DNA from: an uncultured Johnsonella sp.
Lineage (GTDB): Bacteria > Bacillota > Clostridia > Lachnospirales > Lachnospiraceae
Assembly: GCA_900766185.1 (NCBI GenBank)
Contig: CAAFUL010000059.1
Span: 1-27,523, forward strand
DNA length: 27,523 nt
Reading direction: 5' to 3'
In this document: positions 23,947 to 27,523 of the stretch, in pieces
Numbering within the stretch: the stretch's first letter is position 1
How the letters are laid out: each line of letters opens with the position of its first letter
Notes under the pieces: model-generated
Databases searched by the model: none
Told to the model about the DNA's origin: nothing
Seen by the model: the letters and a program-made list of their open reading frames with translations, nothing else
Program-made: the position numbers and the translations under genes

Positions 23947-24516
23947 ATGCGTAAAAGAATAGTTTTTACATTTGTACTTGCACTTACAACGGCTTTACTT
24001 TTTGCCGGCAATGTGTTCGCCGCCGGTTGGGTAAAGGATAATAAAGGCTGGTGGTATAAGAGGGATAACGGTACATATCCTAAATCCGAGTGGTTTCAGG
24101 ATAAAGACGGTAAGTGGTATTTCTTTAATTCAGACGGATATATGCTTTCCGACACCCTAAGTGATGACGGTTACTGGCTTGGACACAGCGGAGCTTGGGA
24201 AAAGGGAAAAGTTGTAAATATAAATGATTTTACCAATACTACAGGCTATGACAACATAATAAGGACTTATGACAGGTATTTTATTTCGGGAACTTCAGTA
24301 AAGTTTGGAGGAAGGAAGATAGGAGTATACATTGATGCTTATACAAGAATACCAAGCGGTGCAACTATTTATAATAATTCAAATGGCGGCAATGGTTATA
24401 AGTGGTTCAATTCTTCTTATTATGACAGTGATTCCACAGCTGTATCAGGAGTGTATGATATAGATGTAAAAGACGGTCATGTTGAAGTGGTGAGAGATAT
24501 TTATTGGTGGGATTAA
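23947..24516 (+). CDS. Secreted protein with choline-binding-type wall repeats and a novel C-terminal domain
   Basis: This 189-residue protein has a clear signal peptide (MRKR, hydrophobic core, likely cut near VFAAG at about residue 25-26). Residues 27-72 hold two to three copies of the glycine/tryptophan/tyrosine cell-wall-binding repeat (GWVKDNKGWWYK; DKDGKWYFFNSDGYML; GYWLGHSGAW), as in choline-binding proteins. The remainder, about 80-189, is rich in Tyr, Asn, Ser and Gly (for example SGTSVKFGGRKIGVY), contains no cysteine and is not recognised; it looks like a beta-rich domain. ATG 23947 follows GGGAGGTGG. It is a single gene with its own upstream repeats and the terminator at 24657. 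Surface attachment is inferred; no enzyme function should be assumed. Confidence 0.8.
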   Translation: MRKRIVFTFVLALTTALLFAGNVFAAGWVKDNKGWWYKRDNGTYPKSEWFQDKDGKWYFFNSDGYMLSDTLSDDGYWLGHSGAWEKGKVVNINDFTNTTGYDNIIRTYDRYFISGTSVKFGGRKIGVYIDAYTRIPSGATIYNNSNGGNGYKWFNSSYYDSDSTAVSGVYDIDVKDGHVEVVRDIYWWD

Positions 24517-24656
24517 GTTATAAGTAATGTAAATAATGCAGCGGTTTTTATACTGTGTCTTAAGTTTTAATAGGTGTTAACTACTAAAAAAGCCTGTTGA
24601 GACAGTATATTGAAATATAAAAATAAGTGAGTTTATATGATGATAAGTTTACTTAT

Positions 24657-24697
24657 AAAAAAGACCTTCCAAGACGGACTTGGTTGGCCTTTTCTTT
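24657..24697. terminator. Bidirectional rho-independent terminator
   Basis: An A-run, then CC-TT-CCAAG, loop ACGGA, CTTGG-TT-GG and a T-rich run (TTTTCTTTTT). The stem has a two-base internal mismatch but is flanked by A's and T's on the proper sides in both directions, suiting the convergent genes: the wall-binding protein from the left and apbE from the right. Confidence 0.7.
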
Positions 24698-24738
24698 TTA
24701 TCAAATGATATCACAGGGGCGTTAACCACCCTGCAAGC

Positions 24739-24762
24739 GAGTAGGAAAAAACATTCCTACTC
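24739..24762. repeat. 9-bp perfect hairpin just after apbE
   Basis: GAGTAGGAA (24739-24747), loop AAAACA, TTCCTACTC (24754-24762). It lies 17 bp past the apbE stop on the minus strand. No T-tract follows in that direction, so it may stabilise the 3' end or aid the terminator beyond. Confidence 0.55.
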
Positions 24763-24778
24763 AAATACTATATTAAAC

Positions 24779-25795
24779 TTATTCCAGTGCAGGTGCATTT
24801 GACGAAGCAACTACACTAAGGTCGCTTAGTATAAAGTACCCATATACTCCCTCTATGCTGTCTAAAAGTTCTATGCCATTATCAAGTCCGAGCGCAAAGC
24901 AACTTGTACTCAGGGCGTCTCCGTCTACAGAGTATTTTGAAACTATACTTACTCCTAAAAGTCCGTTTTCATAAGGATAACCGGTTTTTGGGTTAAGTAT
25001 GTGGTGATATTCTTTACCGTCAACTTCTATAAACCTTTCATAAACTCCGGAGGTAACTACGGAAAGATCGCTTCCCTTTACAACACCAATAGTTTCCTCT
25101 CTCTTGGCAAAAGGCATTTGAAGCCCTACATTAAAGTCTTCTCCGTTAGGCTTCTTACCCACGCAAAGGACATTGCCCCCTAAGTTAATAATCGCACTTT
25201 TTACTCCTTTTGATATAAGATAGTCCTTTATCTTATCAGCTATATAGCCCTTAGCTATAGCTCCAAGATCTATTCTTGTGTTGGGATCGCTAAAAGTAAT
25301 AGTATTTCCGGATAAACTTATAGCAGTATAATCAACCGCCTTAACTGCCGCTGCCAAAGCACTTTCATCAGGAAGTGAAGGATGCTCGGATTTAAAATCC
25401 CAAAGTTCTTTGACCGGCTCTATGCTTATGTCAAAACTTCCGTTGCTAAGTTTGCTGTAATATAAGCCTTTTTTTATTAAATCCGCCAAGTCATCACTTA
25501 TTTTAACACTGTCCGAAGTTCTGTGGTTAAGCTTATAAAGCTCACTGCTTTCTCTATGTGCCGAAAATATATCTTCGTAGTAATTACAAAGCTCAAGTGC
25601 AGAGTCGAGTATTTGCTTATCTTTTGAATCATATATAGTAATATTTACGAAGGTATCAAGTGCAAAGCTTGTATCTGATATAGGCTCGAAGTTTTGTTTT
25701 TTATTAAAAAGATAAGCAGCGGCAAATATCAGGCATAGGCTAAGCAGCGCCAATACATATCTTATAAGCTCATTTTTTTTAATATTAAAATTCAA
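24779..25795 (-). CDS. apbE: FAD:protein FMN transferase ApbE
   Basis: ApbE attaches FMN covalently to threonine in extracytoplasmic flavoproteins such as Rnf/Nqr subunits. The 338-residue protein has an N-terminal membrane anchor (about 12-30), then DTFVNITIYD, EDIFSAHRESSELYKLNH, the conserved DLGAIAKGYIADKI and INLGGNVLCVGKKP, the HHILNPKTGYP motif, and the C-terminal DALSTSCFALG metal-binding block. The start appears to be TTG at 25795, with AAAGGAG 11 nt upstream inside the last guaB codons; no in-frame ATG or GTG fits. It lies 3 bp after guaB, so it is almost certainly expressed with it, an unusual pairing. The anchor has Cys21 but no convincing lipobox. No flavoprotein target is visible in the window. 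Confidence 0.94.
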   Translation of the reverse strand: MNFNIKKNELIRYVLALLSLCLIFAAAYLFNKKQNFEPISDTSFALDTFVNITIYDSKDKQILDSALELCNYYEDIFSAHRESSELYKLNHRTSDSVKISDDLADLIKKGLYYSKLSNGSFDISIEPVKELWDFKSEHPSLPDESALAAAVKAVDYTAISLSGNTITFSDPNTRIDLGAIAKGYIADKIKDYLISKGVKSAIINLGGNVLCVGKKPNGEDFNVGLQMPFAKREETIGVVKGSDLSVVTSGVYERFIEVDGKEYHHILNPKTGYPYENGLLGVSIVSKYSVDGDALSTSCFALGLDNGIELLDSIEGVYGYFILSDLSVVASSNAPALE

Positions 25796-25798
25796 CTT

Positions 25799-27268
25799 TT
25801 AAAGCACTCCTTTATTGTCATCAGGAGAGTAGTTAGGCGCTTCCTTGGTTATATGTATATCATGAGGATGGCTTTCTCTAAGGGAAGCGGCACTTATTTT
25901 TACAAATCTGGCAGTTTCCTGTAATGTCGGTATGTCTTTAGCTCCGCAATATCCCATACCTGAACGGAGTCCTCCAAGTAATTGATATATGGTATCTTCT
26001 ACCATGCCCTTATAGGCAACTCTTCCTTCAACTCCCTCGGGAACGAGTTTTTTGGCATCGGCTTGGAAGTATCTGTCCTTGCTTCCGCTTTCCATTGCAG
26101 CCAGTGAACCCATACCCCTATATACTTTATACTTACGACCTTGGAATAACTCAAAGTCTCCGGGTGATTCATCACAGCCGGCAAAAAGTGAACCCATCAT
26201 ACAAATATTTCCGCCGGCAGCCAGTGCCTTGGTAATATCTCCTGAGTATTTGATGCCGCCGTCAGCTATTATAGGGATGCCGTATTCTTTGGCAACGGAG
26301 AAACACTCCATAACTGCCGATATTTGAGGTACGCCTATACCTGCAATAACTCTGGTTGTGCATATAGAACCGGGACCTATACCTACCTTTACACAGTCCG
26401 CTCCGGCATCTATCAATGCTTTTGTTCCCTCTGCAGTAGCTACATTTCCGGCAATTACCGGAAGATTCGGGAATTCCTTTTTGATCAGCTTTACGCAATT
26501 AATTACATTAGCGGAATGACCATGTGCAGAATCAAGCACTACAACATCGACCTTCTTTGCAACTAAAGCCTTACATCTTTCGATAACATTTGCGGTAATT
26601 CCGAGAGCCGCACCGCAAAGTAACCTACCCTGTTCATCTTTTGCGGAATTAGGGTATTTTATTTGCTTTTCAATATCTTTAATAGTTATAAGACCTTTAA
26701 GCTCTCCGTTTTTATTTACTATAGGAAGCTTCTCAACCTTGGCTTTGGCAAGTATGGTTTTAGCCTCTTCCAAAGTAGTGCCTTCGAGTGCTGTAACCAA
26801 GTTGTCCTTAGTCATACAGTCTTCTATTTTCTTACTATAGTCTTCTTCAAATTTCATATCTCTATTGGTGATAATTCCGACCAATTTATTATTAACAGTT
26901 ATGGGAACGCCTGAGATTCTGTATTTTGCCATAAGTTCATTGGCATCTTTTAAAGTGTGTGTGGGTGATAATGAAAAAGGATCCGAGATAACTCCGTTTT
27001 CAGAACGCTTTACTTTGTCTACTTCTTCTGCCTGAGCTTCTATGCTCATATTTTTATGTATAATTCCGATACCGCCCTGCCTTGCCATAGCGATAGCCAT
27101 TCTATGCTCTGTTACAGTGTCCATGCCTGCACTCATAAGCGGAATATTTAAGTGGATGTTTTTAGTTAAATATGTGGACAGGTCTACTTGAGAACCGACC
27201 ACTTCTGAATATGCGGGTTGCAAAAGTACATCATCAAATGTAATACCTTCGCCTATAATCTTAGCCAT
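25799..27268 (-). CDS. guaB: Inosine-5'-monophosphate dehydrogenase GuaB
   Basis: GuaB oxidises IMP to XMP with NAD+, the committed step of GMP synthesis in the cytosol. The 489-residue protein shows the barrel opening GITFDDVLLQPAYSEV, RQGGIGIIHKNM, two CBS domains (about 93-205; ISGVPITVNNKLVGIITNRD and VEKLPIVNKNGELKGLITIKD), and the catalytic loop GSICTTRVIAG with Cys303. ADGGIKYSGDITKALAAGG and the flap YRGMGSLAAM are complete. ATG 27268 follows TAGGAGG, with a near-consensus promoter 60-90 bp upstream. It leads a two-gene unit with apbE. Confidence 0.98.
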   Translation of the reverse strand: MAKIIGEGITFDDVLLQPAYSEVVGSQVDLSTYLTKNIHLNIPLMSAGMDTVTEHRMAIAMARQGGIGIIHKNMSIEAQAEEVDKVKRSENGVISDPFSLSPTHTLKDANELMAKYRISGVPITVNNKLVGIITNRDMKFEEDYSKKIEDCMTKDNLVTALEGTTLEEAKTILAKAKVEKLPIVNKNGELKGLITIKDIEKQIKYPNSAKDEQGRLLCGAALGITANVIERCKALVAKKVDVVVLDSAHGHSANVINCVKLIKKEFPNLPVIAGNVATAEGTKALIDAGADCVKVGIGPGSICTTRVIAGIGVPQISAVMECFSVAKEYGIPIIADGGIKYSGDITKALAAGGNICMMGSLFAGCDESPGDFELFQGRKYKVYRGMGSLAAMESGSKDRYFQADAKKLVPEGVEGRVAYKGMVEDTIYQLLGGLRSGMGYCGAKDIPTLQETARFVKISAASLRESHPHDIHITKEAPNYSPDDNKGVL

Positions 27269-27288
27269 CTTCTCCTCCTAAATGATAA

Positions 27289-27306
27289 AGTGAATAATAC
27301 TTCACT
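27289..27306. promoter_or_regulatory. Palindrome in the guaB leader
   Basis: AGTGAA-TAATAC-TTCACT, 6-bp arms, between the likely transcription start (near 27320) and the ribosome-binding site. It could be an operator or a short leader hairpin; nothing resembles a purine riboswitch. Confidence 0.45.
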
Positions 27307-27326
27307 AACAGTTTATTTAATCACTA

Positions 27327-27355
27327 ATGATAACAAAAGCAAAAGTGCCTGTCAA
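27327..27355 (-). promoter_or_regulatory. Sigma-A promoter of guaB
   Basis: Minus strand: TTGACA (27350-27355), 17-bp spacer, TATCAT (27327-27332). The -35 is perfect and the -10 differs from consensus at one base (TATCAT against TATAAT). This is the best promoter in the window. Confidence 0.8.
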
Positions 27356-27399
27356 TCATTCATTTATGAAAAATTAAGATTTGGCATAGTATTTCTGTA

Positions 27400-27523
27400 A
27401 CTTCTGATTTGTCTATCACATAAACCGTTACAAACATATCTTGCCTTGGACACGCTCTCGCTAACTTCGTCTCGCAGCGGTACTAAGCTTTATCTTCACC
27501 TGACGGCTTGATAAAGCAAGTAC
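27400..27523. repeat. G+C-richer structured segment upstream of guaB
   Basis: This edge segment is richer in G+C than its surroundings. Imperfect arms at 27480-27494 (GTACTAAGCTTTATC) and 27510-27523 (GATAAAGCAAGTAC) can form a hairpin, and 27450-27480 contains CTCGCTAACTTCGTCTCGCAG, which loosely resembles the tip region 6374-6393 (CTCGC, CTACTTTGTA, GCGAG). No open frame with a start is convincing. It may be a dispersed repeat or the 3' end of a neighbouring unit cut by the window. Confidence 0.4.

Noticed and set aside
27269..27400. Purine riboswitch before guaB
   Set aside because: No conserved purine-aptamer loops are present, and the leader after the promoter is only about 50 nt.
1..27523. 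tRNA or rRNA genes
   Set aside because: No cloverleaf with T-loop GTTCGA-type signals or rRNA sequence was noticed in the non-coding stretches.

Overview
The window looks like a low-G+C Firmicute chromosome, most likely Clostridia of the Lachnospiraceae type. This is inferred from strong AAGGAGG-type ribosome-binding sites, A/T-rich codon use, a choline-binding-type wall protein and the protein families present; no species can be named from sequence alone. Reading left to right: an IS200/IS605-type remnant at the edge (start of tnpB, tail of tnpA, a 15-bp perfect stem), then yaaA and mgtA on the minus strand. A ~430-bp element with long inverted ends separates mgtA from the next region; a third diverged copy of its end lies at 297-420.

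The centre (4.7-18.0 kb, plus strand) is a type I restriction-modification locus unusually rich in extra genes: hsdM, a half-size hsdS, a YjjG-type HAD phosphatase, an acyltransferase-3 membrane protein, a stop-interrupted small membrane ORF, an orphan RelB/DinJ-type antitoxin (minus strand), a full two-TRD hsdS, an AAA ATPase plus TOPRIM-like pair resembling RloA/RloB (AbiL-like), a tyrosine recombinase, a start-less spare hsdS half, and hsdR. A 29-bp exact direct repeat in the hsdS central region and an 18-bp exact direct repeat near the hsdS 3' end bracket the two alternative second TRD modules. Recombination across the 29-bp repeats would fuse TRD1 to the spare TRD2 and release a ~3.66-kb circle carrying the ATPase/TOPRIM pair and the recombinase. 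This is the most interesting structure in the window: a specificity-switching R-M locus with a defence pair inside the segment that could be excised.

Downstream is a complete oligopeptide/dipeptide ABC importer operon (binding protein, two permeases, two ATPases; 18.2-23.6 kb) with a good sigma-A promoter just after hsdR. Then come about four degenerate ~55-57-bp tandem repeats leading to a secreted protein with choline-binding-type repeats, and a bidirectional terminator. Converging from the right is a guaB-apbE pair: IMP dehydrogenase with a near-consensus promoter, and an FMN transferase that seems to start at TTG, 3 bp after guaB. The right edge carries a G+C-richer structured segment upstream of guaB.

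Functions are assigned by recognising motifs in the translated sequence; no database search was run.
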